DNA from: Dipylidium caninum | Taxonomy: Eukaryota > Platyhelminthes > Cestoda > Cyclophyllidea > Dipylidiidae | Assembly: GCA_017562135.1 (NCBI GenBank) | Contig: QEYB01000533.1 | Coordinates: 310,001 to 374,000, forward strand | DNA: 64,000 nucleotides | Direction: 5' to 3' | Shown here: positions 25,197 through 38,300 of the stretch, piece by piece | How positions within the stretch are numbered: the stretch's first letter is position 1 | How the letters are laid out: each line of letters starts with the position of its first letter | The notes under the pieces: generated by a model | The model's input: the letters and a program-made list of their open reading frames with translations, nothing else | What the model was told of the DNA's origin: nothing | The model's database searches: none | Made by a program: the position numbers and the translations under genes

Positions 25197-28100
25197 TTAA
25201 AAAAGTGGCCTACCTGTACAGGATGGATGTTCCTTACTTGTCGTCGGCTTTCTGGGCGAACCATCCAAGGTACGAACATCGACGCGGTTCGTCGGACCGA
25301 TCTTGCAGATGATCTTATATTGTTCTTTGGCAAAGTCCAAGGACTTTAAGAATTTCATCGTGGGACAGACTTGCATCATGAAGTCCTACATCAGAGAGAT
25401 TGGCAAATGACAAGCCAAGAGAGATGTGACAAACCTCAACTTGACGTGATGTCTCCATGCGAAGGATCCGCCTCCGGTTGGCGAGCACATAAGCCACAGC
25501 GAAATTCACAAGGAAGGAGAAGGGATGCACCAAGAGGTGGTCCCAGAGACTGAACCAGTCATCCTCGGCCAGCACGTTGGTGAAGAGGCTGCCCAACAAG
25601 GGCCATACGCAAGTCTAGAGAGGAAATTGTGCTCACTCGGCCATCCTTTATTGCAATGTCAACCACCTCGCATCGAGCGAAGGCCCAATTCATGGTGTTC
25701 TGTCCCCCCTCCCCACTATGACTCGGCACACCCGCCTTCTCGACCATTAAATGGCGTTGAAGAGCTTTGCCCACGCCGAAAGTCGCACTAATCGCCTTGC
25801 GTTATCGTTTATATCGATGCCGGCCTCCAAGTCTCCACTAATTTCACGGCGCCTCTACGTGTGCTGTTAGTGTTGAATGGGTAGCGTCATCGACAAATGT
25901 TTTCCTCCCAAAAGGCCTCAAATCCAATCAAGGAGAGAAAATTCTGTGCATGCATTGACATCCATCGAATTCTTCAAGCAAAAGTTTTGGAGACCAGTCG
26001 TAGGAGGGAGGAGGTGGGGGCATTCAGCTGCCCACATGTTGTCCAAGACGAGTACGCCCTATTCGCCTAATTTATTAACATAAGAGGCCTTAAAGCGCAC
26101 TGAAATGTACGACGTGCGTTCCAAACAAAATCCCTGCTATGGAATTGATGTTGGTTAACGCGACCTAGGGCTCTAATAAATTACCAAAGAAGCTATTCCT
26201 CCGTCAATATGATTACGGATGTGAAAAAGTAACTCGAGCACTCCAGTGACAACTCCAAAAGCTCTTATCCGATGTGATGCCATGGCCCATTTAGTCGTCC
26301 CGAATCAATCTTAACACCGGGGGACCTGAAGTTTTTGCCTAAGAGACGCCTTGTACCACTGCTCCCCACCTCACAGCAAACTGCAGGGGTGAGAAGCACA
26401 CCGTGGCTGGGATACATTCGAAAAGGCCGTGAAAGACAAATAAGCCCTTCGGTGATTATAAAAGTCTAAAGTGCAAAAAAGAGTTCTAGTATTTCTCATG
26501 CATTTGCGTCAGCTTCCCAACAACCAGAAGTAGTTGTAGAGGTAGACATACAAATCGGGGAGACGGACGGTAATCTGCTCTCAGACTTCGACTGCAGAAA
26601 CTCAACCTAATGTTATCTGACCGAACAGGTTTCTTATAACCTATCACTCAAATGCCCTTCACAAAAAAAATCCGCGACTCGAGAGAAAAAGCTTATTCGG
26701 TTCCACGAGGACCCTCCCACGATGCTCCATATAAGAAGGAAATTGACACTGAGAGTGGCGAAAAACAAAACAAAATGTTTTCATAGTTGGCAGCTGGAAT
26801 ATAAACGACAGTTCCTGATACCTTAAGGAGCGTTGTGGGCTCCTCATGAGCGTTGGTGTTACACACCTTCCCTTGGACTCACCTCAACAGAAAGACCTTT
26901 CTCTAGGAGATGTTGTAACACTGCCTGGTCACAGAAGGCTAGGATATCTTCTATGACGCAGAGGAGGCGCTGGGGAGGTGACGGGCAAAACTCGAACAGG
27001 GGTGCGCACAGCCCATCTAGCAATCAAGTCGTTGTGCTAAAGGGCCGCCACCCACCTAGAATGCTCAAAACGGCCTCATACGCCAAACAGAGATGATTGT
27101 TTCTAAATAGTTTCACAAAAGGTAATACGATGCGGGGCAAGTCCTTGATTTTGGCCAATTTCCCACGCTCCAAGATGAGGACTGAGCATATGCTAAGGGA
27201 TGGGTGGTATGAGAAACGGGTTGATGCTGCCTACCGTTGAATGTCAGGCAGAATGGATTGATCACAGGAAACGAGATCTTCAGTCATCCGCTCGAAATTG
27301 GGATAGAGAGGTTTGGCTGCCTCAAGGTTGAATCGTTCCACGTCACCTCGCAGGTCCAACAAATGACGCCAGATGAGGGACCTTTAGAAAACTAAGGGAA
27401 GTGAAAAAGGAGTCAGCCCGTTATCTTCTCTTAACCTCGGCAAACTACAATATCTAAATTATGATTTTTATCACTTTGCAATATCCCACCATAAAGGTTT
27501 GAAGTGTGTGCACGCGTCATTAGCAGATATCACTTTCATTCGGAGTGCTCAACCGAATGCAGAGGATTCGCACCTCTTGCAGCCCTTTACATCTTATTTA
27601 CCTCTGGACGGGCCATCGCATTGACCGGGTAAGTAGCAGAGCAAGGAATACCCCCCACGCTAGGCACTGATGGCAATGAACCTTCGTACACTGTATGCTT
27701 GTATAGCGTCCGAGGTTTCCAATTTTGCCGTCCAATAACCCGACGTGGCATTTATTTTTTATGAGGAAAAATAAATGATAAAAATTTACGGGTCAGAAAC
27801 TTGCCGGTGTCTTTGTGGGAAATGTTGGTATGCATTCAGAACGCATCGAAGTTTTTCTCGATTTAAAATTTGTTCCAGCTATGGGGAAATAAGTGCAAAA
27901 ACGAGTTAAGACCGTCCAGAGAAGGAGATGTCAGTCCTCCCACTCCATTTAACCTCCTATAATCAACCAGTCGCTTCAAGATGAGATGCACAAAAAGACG
28001 CCGCAATATCGTACATACAAGGGAACGAGTGCTGTGATTGATGTAGAACAGCGCATTCGCATCTAAAAAAGCACAGAGGCCCCACGAAAACCTCAGAGTC

Positions 28101-31100
28101 GGCGCCGCCCAGTCCCCCCGAGGCCAATTAATTTGGGAAATACCATCAATCTCAAGTTGTAAAAGAAGATCAGGGGAGATTTGACTCGCTGGCTGATTTG
28201 ATGCAGGAATCCCGCTAAAATCCTCATCGGTCTCGTAATGCTTCAGTTTGAAGGAGTCAGCTACTATAGCCCAAAGACGATTTCGACAAGAATAATTTCA
28301 TCTGCCACAATGTGGTGAAATGTGTAGCAAACCACTTTGCCCACGTGGAAGTAACGAGGGGAAATGAAGATACCCCCTCGCCTACTCCTCCCACGTCTTC
28401 GTCCTAAATGAATATTTCAGCCATCTTTTCTACGCAATCTAAGGTTCGAGCTCAATTCCTATTGCTTATGGACTGTTGAGAGCCATTGTTGGCAATGAAC
28501 TGATTAATCGCTCATAATGATTTACGCAATTAGAGCTTGTGTACCTCAACAAATTGTTTTCTCATAAAAATAAAGTGAAAATATTCAACTGAGTAGCATC
28601 GATCATGAACAAAGGTGGGTTGTTCGTAACCGATGACTTGTCTGCCTCTCCATCAGTTTAATCGACGGATTACTGTGTATGCGAACAGGAAGGTCACTTG
28701 GTATCAGCTTCATCAGGGTTCATGGTAAAACCTACTTTCAGTTGCATGCTTACTCCAATGGACGCCAAAAACTGAGGCGTTAAAAGATAGGTGAGTGTGT
28801 GGGGACGTGACGTTGTCCCGCGCATAGATACTTGAACATTGTGCTTACTAAATGAGGTCCATAAATCTCCTCCTGAACGGTTTGCGCATCCAATAACATT
28901 ATCTTTAAAAACTCGGCGGCAAAAATAAGGACACACTAGTCAAAAGTCTACCTTGTGTTTGTTCACAAGAGGAAGACATGATTTGTCTTTGCGACCACCA
29001 AGACTAATTTTTCCGCTATTCGTATCGTTCTCCAGACACTTTGCTGCCTATGCAAATCAGAATAAAATAATGAGGCAAAATTCGGAAGAGAGCAGGGTTA
29101 AGAATGAAAACGCAGCTTATGAAACGGGTCCCGATCTGGAGGGGGGATATATCTAAGGTAACGCATGCCACAAAAGCAGTTAGTTTCACGACCGTGGTGC
29201 AATAAGCTTCAAAATCGTATTCATGATACATGATTTGATGAGTATAACGAAAATAATCTTAACTTTGCAATAAATTGTTATCAAACGACTTCTCTCGCCG
29301 ATAAAGGTTATGAAAGTAAGACATTGGTGGGCGCCTGGTGCCAGCGTATCGTATGGCTAATCCAGTTACACTGCTAACCCGGTATCATTTTACGTCGAAT
29401 TTAATAGAAGCTCGCATTGTATGCATTATCATGGAGTAGGAGCGTCATGGAAAGCGTAAAACGGTTAGATAGGTCGCTCCACAACGTTTGAAGCTCAGAA
29501 CTTCCGGCCATTGGATATTCTATTCAGGAAGGAAGGGATCTTATAAATCCGACAACGTGGCAATAAAACATAAATCTTTAATAACAGGTGGAAAATGAGG
29601 TCGAAGCTACCATATCATTTCACAGCCGCCATTCAGAGAATTCCTGCTAATCGCGAGAATGTGTGTAAAAGGAACAAAACCTCCATTACCCCAGAAAATA
29701 AATCATGACCCTAAAACGCGGTTCCTCGTCATATCCAGGCAATCACTTTCACCGTGGCTCAGCCCATGTGTAAGGAAAATCCCGCTCTGGTATGTTTGTC
29801 ATCGAATAAGACAATGATATGTGAAAGCAGGAACTTACATGGTTTACTGAATCAGCTCCCGATGTCGCGAATCGTACCGACCGTGGCGCTGGTTGAAGTG
29901 AAGATACCAATGGGCCGCCTACAGCGCCGTATAAAACGCGTTGTGCTGACTATAACTTACATTAAAAAATGGTTTAGAAAAATTGTCAAACTTATAAGAG
30001 ATACTAAAGGGGTTGAATTGCGGTCTGAAATCGTGAATTGCTCGTCAACATAGGATAAGAATCCCATTTTTCAAGAATCACACAAGAAGTTAGTTGAGGG
30101 TGTTTCCACTCATTGTTACAAGTTACATATTGTGTGTCAGTGCACGTGCCGCCGCCGCCGCACAGGTCACAAGCGATTTTCTGACGCCTGATCGAGAAGT
30201 GCACACAGCGGCGCGCTGGGACACAGCCAGCGGACGGGCGGAGAGACCGCCGACCAATCAGACGAGGGCAAAATCGATAATGTGTGAGTAACACCACCTG
30301 GCTGAAATCGAAAAACCGCAAGTCGCCGTCTTCGGTGAGCGCCACGATTAGCGCAGACGACAGCACCGGGGAGGGCGGAGTGACAACGAAATCGAGGGCC
30401 AGTGGGTCCCATGGCGCCATTAGCACTGTGGACTGTGTCTCGACCAAACGCGGTGTCATTGGCGAAGGTGGGGCGCATCGGGACATCGTCATGGCGGCAC
30501 CTCGGGCAACAAGACGGAGGCGACCATCAGAGCCCAGAAGGAGGAGACTTTCTTCCTAGGTGAAAAAAACGAGGGAATTTTGAAAAAACCGAATCTCCTC
30601 TTCTCCAAGAGGGGAGTTTGTAAATCTGATCGAAAGGTCACCCACAGGTTACGAGAGCATTTGCGGGACCATACTGGGGGTCGCAAGATTCCAAGGTTTT
30701 GATGTCTTCATGAAGATACTGTGGACATTGTAAGTGTACACTACAAACTCATTTCGCTGGATTGAAACCTTAGATGACAATCAGAGGGTTAAAAAAATAT
30801 TACTTAGTCTGTGAACTAAAACCCATCTACCAAATAGTGGGATTAGATTCGACTTGGAGGAGGACGGAAATGCGTGGATTTGGTGCCTTACCTGGGTTGT
30901 CAAAGGAATGCCTCAACCACAAGTAGACCAAGTGAAAAATTTGCCTTTTGGAAGACACTAAGGGGACTCGTCTATCCCGTATTGATTGAAAGTAAACAAA
31001 TGGGAATAGACTTCTCAAAAATCACATTTAACTAAAATTCACCCGGGTACCAGGGAAAAAACTACTGTTATGTCATGGTTTAACATAAAAAACTTCGGGA

Positions 31101-33301
31101 TAGCAGATTAAAAACGGAAAACTGATGCGATGTTCGCATTTCCGTTACATCGAAGATTTTGACAGTTTGCATCAGATCGCTGGTCTTTAGAAATTGTTTG
31201 GTGCGAACAAGACATCGTTCAAGTGAAAAAAAAGAAGTCCTCTATGGAGGTAGTGGCAATTCTCGCTGCCAAACTGGTAGATAGTCCCAAAATTATGGGA
31301 TGCAATCATAGTAGAGGGGCAAAATAGCGCAGAACCAACCGTAATAGGTACACACTGCATCTTGAGAACAGATTTCACCTCCAGCTGAAGAACTTCCAAG
31401 ACATGCGTTTCCAAATTATCTGGTTCTATTTTCAAAACGTGCACCTGCGATGAACGACCGGCGACATACAGGAGACGACCGTCACTAAAGAGCAAGTAGA
31501 AAAAATGGCGTTTATGTTCATGTTCTCGAAGGACCAAACGAGTGGTGTAATGTGGGCCATAAAACGTACTTTATTTATAAGGACAAAAAAATTTGAGGCT
31601 AGATAAACGGCAAAACAAGTGCCTATGGATCCAACTGATGTCTGTAAGGGCTTAACAAAAAGAAGCACGAAGTATTATTTCGGTCTACAAAGTACAAAAT
31701 ACCCGGCATTTAAAAATGTTTAGCATCTGATTGACGGGTCTAAGCTTATTGGAGAGGAACGGCAAATAATGAAATACAAAAAGAAGCTACATGCTTTTCA
31801 CAGTATAATTACATAGGATAGAAGAATATGCGTGGTTGGGAGCAAGCATTGAATATCTCTAATAAGCTACCCAGTTGCATTCATGACTAATATTCATTCA
31901 GCTAAGTATAAGTGAAATATCGGGCAGAGGAACTAACATACAGACTTGAACAAAGGCATCGGCATTCGATAGGGGTTTCACTCTCAATAGTAGAGGAACT
32001 GGTCTCCTCAAAATGAGGCGATCTCCACAACTTAATGGAGCCGCCTTGAAGGCAGATGACCAAACGTCCATCAGGAGGATTAAAATAGGCCTGAGGAAAA
32101 AAACATAGGATTGAGCGAATTTTCTTTCATTACATTCACACCAAAATGTAGGCGTACGGTATGAACTTCGTTCGGGCCGTTACAGTATAGTTGGCGCAAC
32201 TCCATCATTTTACGAAGGTCCCACAAAATGATCCTGTCTGCACCCAACGATAACATCAAACCTTCATTTGGCTGTTGTATGTCAAGAGAGTAAATGATTG
32301 TCTTGTGGCGAGTGGGATTAAAACATGCAAGTTTCGTATCTAGGTGAAAAGGATTGAATGGGTCCACTGAACGAAAAAGAAACACAAACTTACAAGCAGA
32401 AAACTTACCGCAATTAATGGAACATATTTTGTAGTCAATGGGTAGCGGCAACAACAAGAGAGATGCCATTCAAGTCAACATAAGACTGAAGAGCAGTACA
32501 AGGCGTCTTAAGGTCGATAAGAGATCTAATCTTTCTACACGGAATCGTTGAAGTAGAACGGAAAATACTTGTAATTTGAAGCAACTGAAGAGAAGAGTTC
32601 GCCTTTAGAATTGGCAAAGATGATTGCACCACAGCGCGCAAAAACGGCCAAAACAATATGATCTGAGTGTTTTGTAGTTGGGCGAAAGCACATACGAAGC
32701 AATGATCTTGGAAAAATCGTTTTAATGTAACATCAATAAATTTAGTTAGTTTGTGTAAAAACAAACATAATTTTGTTTAGAGACGCGGAGGTGGAAATTT
32801 ACTCTGCACCATAAATTTCACCCAATCTATTGTTAGAGTAAAAGCATAACAATAAAAATCGAAACGTATCGAATATTACAGTATCAGACGTGACACTCTA
32901 AAAGACATAACAAATACACAAAATTGATGCCCAAAATAAGATAGCAATAAATGTAAACGTACGGGAGAAACGCCATGTTTCGGAGAAGATGATAATTCTT
33001 AAGTCAGAAACAAGGACCAGTGAGTATAATTATAACACACACAGCAAAGCTCAGAGGTGCGAGATACAACAGAGAAACCAGGCAATGAGAAATTAATTGA
33101 CATCAGTACTACAAACGAGTAAGATACATAGAAATAAACGTAACTGGTTAAAAAATACAAAAAGGCAACATATACCATCAGAACTGAGTCTAAGTCATCA
33201 ACATTTCGAGGGAAATACAATAACTACCAGTTAAGGAAAAATACCACGAATACTGCTCTGACATTGGAAAACGCGCTATTCCCTAAATTAGCTGTCTCCA
33301 T
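25197..33301 (-). CDS. TBC1D31: TBC1 domain family member 31 (WDR67) orthologue
   Basis: WD40 plus TBC protein; the vertebrate protein sits at centriolar satellites and helps build cilia. Minus-strand exons I can phase: 32662-32569, 32534-32409, 32366-32140, 32090-31942, 31484-31340, 30555-30298, 27381-27235, 27192-27056, 27016-26883, 25614-25435, 25385 to stop at 25197. The propeller has IILWDLRKMMELRQLY, GGSIKLWRSPHFEE, DGRLLYVAGRSSQVHVLKI and LTEDGDLRFFDF. The TBC part has RSLIWRHLLDL, LPFVKLFRNNHLCL, CVIEDILAFCDQAVLQHLL and VWPLLGSLFTNVLAEDDWF, each aligned with human TBC1D31. Likely first exons are 33301-33254 (METANLGN) and 33223-33176, joined by a 30-nt intron, but their link to 32662 is unresolved. 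One extra base breaks the frame near 32434-32445. Exons between 30297 and 27382 are missing from my model. The protein appears to stop right after the TBC domain. Confidence 0.85.
27382..30297 (-). other. TBC1D31: Large unresolved intron or linker region of TBC1D31
   Basis: 2.9 kb between the last WD40 exon and the first TBC exon. The flanking phases differ (0 leaving, 2 needed), so at least one linker exon must lie here. A candidate lies on the minus strand near 29916-29838 (TAG acceptor, GTAAGT donor, starting GPLVSSLQPAP), but it does not fit the upstream phase. Another open stretch is near 28255-28050. The linker is poorly conserved in this family, so sequence alone does not decide. Confidence 0.4.
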
Positions 33302-33643
33302 TTCGATAAACAAAATTTACTGATCGCCACCGCAATGGACGGTCATATGGGCTGAAAAACAACAAGATATTACATTTATGAGTTTTTAAGAAAGCTAAAG
33401 TCTCTCAAAGTACCACTTATAACCATTTATTTGATTTTGAAGATGTGCATCTGTTTGTGTTTTCACCTAATAATATTTTTCCACTCTCAAAATATTGAAG
33501 CCAATTGTACGACATTGAGTTACTGGCAAAACATGAAATCGATGTAAGCACGCAGATTTGTTTTTTATCATTTTCTCCGCATTTCTTGACACACTTTTCC
33601 CGATTCTCATATCCCATTGGTTGAATATTTCCTCCCTGTCTAC
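33302..33643. promoter_or_regulatory. Candidate shared promoter between TBC1D31 and the b561 gene
   Basis: 342 bp lie between the putative TBC1D31 start (minus) and the b561 ATG at 33644 (plus). The spacing is small and the genes point away from each other, so a bidirectional promoter is inferred. No clear TATA box is seen. Confidence 0.35.
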
Positions 33644-34429
33644 ATGGCACACCGCGGCGGTGCCAACACCACTCGCATTATGTTTGTCCACGCGGTCAGC
33701 CTTCTTCTGGTACTCTGCGCCTTTTTATCTCTCCTTTCCCCTCAATTCGCCAATTTTGTGGCATTTCTTTTCTATGATACTCGGCCTGTGCGGTTTTTGT
33801 TTCCAGGGCATTAGTATTTACAATAAACACAGCTCCCTTGCTGCAAAGTACGCCAGTTACTGGAAGGTGAGAAGCAACACAGTTAATCTTTATTCTTTCT
33901 TTAAATTTTCTCATTTAAAGCATGTATTGTAGTACGTACTCCATGGCACTCTACAAGCTTTGGGTCTCCTGTCATTCTGCGCTGGGTTTGCTATCATCTT
34001 TAAGGCCAAAGTTGATAATAATAAAAGTCATATGACAACCTGGCATGGCTGCTTGGGCTATGGATTTGTGCTCTACAGCCTATTCCAATCGTTCTTCGGC
34101 ATCTTGAAATCTCGAGTCTTCTTGCGTCGTTGGATGAAGCCACGCCTCATTCGAAAATATCATGCAATCTCCGGCGCCATGTTATTCTTCCTCGGTTGTG
34201 TGGTAGTTTCCCTTGGTCTTCGCAGTGATTGGTTTCGAAAAAGGCGCTGCCGGAGGTCATCCACTCTGAGATCTTTCGACTCATCATCCACAATGTCATT
34301 CTTATCTCACTTGGTCTCCTCCTAGTGGTGGCGCTCAAACAGGTGTACGATAAGCACTTGGGAAGCGTCGAAGCCACCCAATTAACAGCGAATACTCACG
34401 CCAAAAAGTCGAAGAGATCAAAGAAATGA
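33644..34429 (+). CDS. Cytochrome b561 domain protein, CYB561D1/D2 type
   Basis: Transmembrane di-heme oxidoreductase, predicted to move electrons from cytosolic ascorbate across an internal or plasma membrane. Exons 33644-33866 and 33933-34429; the 66-nt intron has a GTGAGA donor. Hydrophobic segments are VSLLLVLCAFLSLL, LWHFFSMILGLCGFCFQ, LQALGLLSFCAGFAIIF, LGYGFVLYSLFQSFFG, SGAMLFFLGCVVVSLGL and VILISLGLLLVVAL, six as expected. Candidate heme His residues are those in LWHFF, VLHGTL, TTWHGCLG and RKYHAISG, matching the family pattern. The C-terminus is basic (AKKSKRSKK). The frame breaks twice: an extra base near TTTT at 33756-33759 and a missing base in the A-run near 34237-34241. The two cancel in length (720 nt, 239 codons plus stop). 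Reading through the breaks keeps all four His and all six helices. Confidence 0.85.
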
Positions 34430-35332
34430 ACCAAACGGGGACGACAATTTGTTCTTTCGCCTTATCGCCAACTTCTTTCCTACTGTATCTTTTTTAAAAT
34501 ACCCAGCTTTGTCTCTCTCTTCTAACATACACCTATTTTGGCCTTCGACTTCGAAGGGTTTCATCACTTCGCATGTGAAACAACGGGTCTGGGTGGGGGG
34601 AAACATGAAAAAAGGCAATTTTAGGATTACTGCACTTGAGCTAACTATTTCCGCAGGCTCACAATGCATCTAGACCCTGCGGTAAAGAAATACTTTTGAC
34701 GTGAAATGTAGACACGACTCTCCGTTTTAGTGTTGCCACTGATTACGCGAAATCGCACGTCAAAAAACTATTGCCTACCACTCAAAACCAGAAGCTGAAA
34801 GACCTCCGTCGTTCACGCACTATTTCTGCACAGTGTTAAGAAATGCTCATATAATCCAAAAAAGACGGACTTATTTTCTTCAACCTCTTTAGGTGGACTG
34901 CTACGTCTAATCGATTTGGACTGTAGAAAAGGCGTTTTTTAGAAGTGTTAACAAAAGTTATGTGCGTATTTGAAATAAAGAGAATTGTGCGTGAGGTTGT
35001 AATCAATAGTATATTTAGTAGGCGACAGAAGCGAAAGTGACTAACAAATCATCTAGACAAAATCTTTAAGGTGTTGGTCCAATATTGGCAACTTCCATTG
35101 AGGCGAGGTGGAAAAGAGATGAGCTTACCTTGTGTCAAACATGCCAGTTCGAGTGGAGGTCAGAATTTCCCTACAAAGATATATGCCAGACTTGATTCGA
35201 TTCTAAACGGATAAGTCACAATTGTAAGTGGTCGTAGTGTCAGATGTGAGAAAGTCTGTTAGAAAGTCTGGACAGATGAAGAGAACGTTGCCTCGTACTC
35301 ACTGTAGTGCTTTGAGTGTTATAAATAAACTC
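34430..35332. other. Convergent intergenic spacer
   Basis: About 900 bp between the b561 stop (plus) and the TPM gene stop (minus). AT-rich. It contains the AATAAA at 34974-34979 and no convincing coding sequence. Confidence 0.5.
34974..34979 (+). terminator. Candidate poly(A) signal of the b561 gene
   Basis: AATAAA about 545 nt after the stop codon. If it is used, the 3' untranslated region nearly meets the 3' end of the opposing TPM gene (stop 35333). Confidence 0.4.
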
Positions 35333-38300
35333 TTACTGAAATCGTCTAAGTAGATATTTCATGCCCTCGTAAATTCCCGAACCAAAGGCAGCTTTGGCTT
35401 CAACGGCAGTTCGGCGGATTACTTCTCGGGGAAGTTTCTCCCTCAAGTTCTCCCCCGCATAGATATAGAGCTACACGCAACAATAAAGTATTAAACAAAA
35501 GCCTTTAAGGTGCGTAGGCGCTCTGTTAAACCGCCAATTGCACCGAAAGTGCTAAAAGGTGGCCAAGTTTATGGAGTAAAAGTGCAATCGACACATTCAA
35601 ACTTTTTAAACCACAGATAACCAAGAACCGAAGACTTACAACTCCATCACTCTTAGAGTAGAAGATGATGATTTTGTCTGACTGAGACTCGCACATGGTG
35701 GGGAGTCTCCAGGACTCGAATAGGTAGTAGCTGAATATGGCCGCGTAATTAATGATGTTCTCATCCAACTTTTCCTCCGCCCTCCTGTACAAATCAAAGG
35801 TAAATTCAGGCCATACGCGCTCACGAGAACATGGAGTACTTCATGCTTGTAGTGCACATTAACAGAAAAACGACTTTTTCCTCATAAGGCTTCAAGAGAC
35901 CGTTTAAATCACCGAGAATGAAAAACGAGCCCTCGAAATGCTCGACAAACTGCAGCAGGCTCAGCCCCCCAGCACCATGAGGACATCGCTAACCAGATTC
36001 ACAAAAAGCCACCACAGTCGTTTCCCACAATGTTTACAAATTCTCGTGCATTCGTCCACACCCCCTTCCGCCCCTCCCCGTCGAATAAGAGGCGCCTGTG
36101 TTGGCACACTTCCGCGTGGCAGAGTGGCGGAGCGGAGTGCCCAATGCTGCCAACTCCCGATCCTCCACTCCACAGGCAGACAGTGCGAGGTGGAGCGCAC
36201 TCGTTAGAACAAATACTCTGTCCATCTACTCGTCTAGCCATTTGAAGAAGACTGGGTGCTGATTTAATAGAACACTGTTCCACGGGGCGACTGAAAAGTC
36301 AACAATGCAGCCTAAAGCCCTAGCTAATGTAAACAACCTTTCTCGGCAATCTGAGAGTTCCTCTCTTGTTTACGGTTTTCTGAATGTTGGTGATGTCAGC
36401 AGGGACAGCGCCTGTTCAGTCTCGAGAACCCGTAAAAGTGTACGGATCCGCTGCCTCAGCACGTCGACTCGGCGTGGGGCGTCTGGCGCTGCGAAGGTGT
36501 GGAGTCCGATTTGGTTGAAGTGGAGGAGCGGATTAACAGACTTCGGTTTACCCTGTGATGCAGTCAGGAGGCACCGAAAAGCGGCTCACCGCCTCTCGGC
36601 CACCAACAAAACGCAGTTGACACCAGGTTCGGACGCCAACACACATTCTTCTTGGCAGCCTTTAAAAAGATCCCATGCGGTAGTAAAATCGGTGGGAGAG
36701 AAGGGAGAGATGCCGACACAGGAGCACCACATTCCACGCCGTCCACGCCCCGCCAGCAGCAGCAGTTGCGTCAGCATCGGAGGTGATGGAATCTCCACCG
36801 TCGCTGAGGGGGAGATTTGGAGCGACAACCGTGGAGAGGCATCGCAATGGGTGTTACAGACTCTCGAAGTCGGTTCTCAAAACTGGGTGGGGGAGGGGCG
36901 GAGGAGGCACCACTTGCCGCCATTTTGCCTCTCACCACATGGAAGACCATCATGGAGGGGGAGACAGTGGCTCTGACCGAGGCGGAGTCACCGACGCCGG
37001 GCGTGGCTCTTCGCACGCCGCTGGCTGGCGGGCCGAGGTCGCACGCCGGTGGCGCCACTCGATGTCCCGGGAATTCTCTCACGCACTTCTCCACTAGTAC
37101 ACTCACGATGACCTCCGAATTACGCAGCGCGGTGGGCGTCGAAGGTCCGAGGACGCGAACTGCGGAGGACGCCGAGCACTCCACTCCACACCCGCCCCAG
37201 GGAGAGGAGAGGCAGAAAGCTCATCAGCCAGGGTGTCGCCCGTCTTCGACGCGAATGTCGCGAGGCGATCCAATTGGCCCCCTCTCCCCCCCACGCCCGA
37301 ACAGACGAAAGCCTCCGCCATTCGCGCGAGGGACTTTCCCACTTTTGGGCCGCATTACGAATCCCCGTTGATGTGACGAGGTTGAACACCCACTTTTGCC
37401 ATTAACAGACTAAGTTGGCAAAAAACGAGGCAATTAAGGACGATGGCGACAGAGACGCCAGCTTCTGCCCGGCTCGTCGTGCACACGTCCATCTTTTGAC
37501 GCAGCGGGGCGGCAGCTGCGACGAGGGCTTCAAAGGCTTTCGTCTCGGCCAGCTCAGCCAACGGATAAGTCGTCTTCGGAGGGACGCGGCGCGACACAGC
37601 TTGGACACTGAGCAATTTGGGGGACATCTGCGCCCCGGGGACTGCGTTGGCGGCCGGGGCAGGGCACGGCACCACTCAAGCACACACAAGCAGCAGCAGC
37701 AGCAGCAGCAGTAGACCTTACCCAAAACGAAGGCTGTCCACCAAGGCGATGGCGATGGTCGGGCGGGGGTAGCTTCGGTCGCATTTGCCCCGATCACTGT
37801 TTATTGTCTCTTGCATTTTCAGTAAAAGTGCGTTGAGCGAGACAACTGAAAGAGGAGACGCAGATGTCAACGTGCTGTGACCCTGAGGCGCAGCTTGGGC
37901 GGAGGGGGCAGTGACATTTTTGAGCCGCGATGGGAGGCGTCGAGGCGGGACGAACATCCACCCAAGTGGGCAATTTTTTAAAGCGCAGATCTGGAGCCCA
38001 ACCCAGCGTCACACAGGGGAACGGCCGCCTCCGCAACCCTCGCGTCTTCGCCTCCACGCCACCGAAATGTGTGTGTGTGGGTGGGTGGATGCCATGTGAA
38101 CCATCGCTGACACGGGCTCCCTCTGTGGAACAAGGAGGAGGCTCCCACTCTCAGCCAGACCGCCTGATTTTTTTGTCGATGTGAAGAAAAGCCTTTCGAC
38201 TTGGAGTCGATGGAGGCAGTTGAACCGGCGCTTCGTGGAGGCCACCACACCGCACCGATTGGACATGCTCGACGCGAGTGAAGCCAGGACGGGGCGAGAA

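Noticed and set aside
33756..33808. 53-nt segment of the b561 gene considered as a micro-intron (GTGGCA...TTCCAG)
   Set aside because: Removing it would delete a membrane helix and a candidate heme His (LWHFF). A single extra T explains the data better.
36305..36976. 223-codon open frame on the plus strand
   Set aside because: It lies in a GC-rich intron of the TPM gene where several frames on both strands are open. The composition is Arg/Ser-rich with no domain, typical of chance frames.
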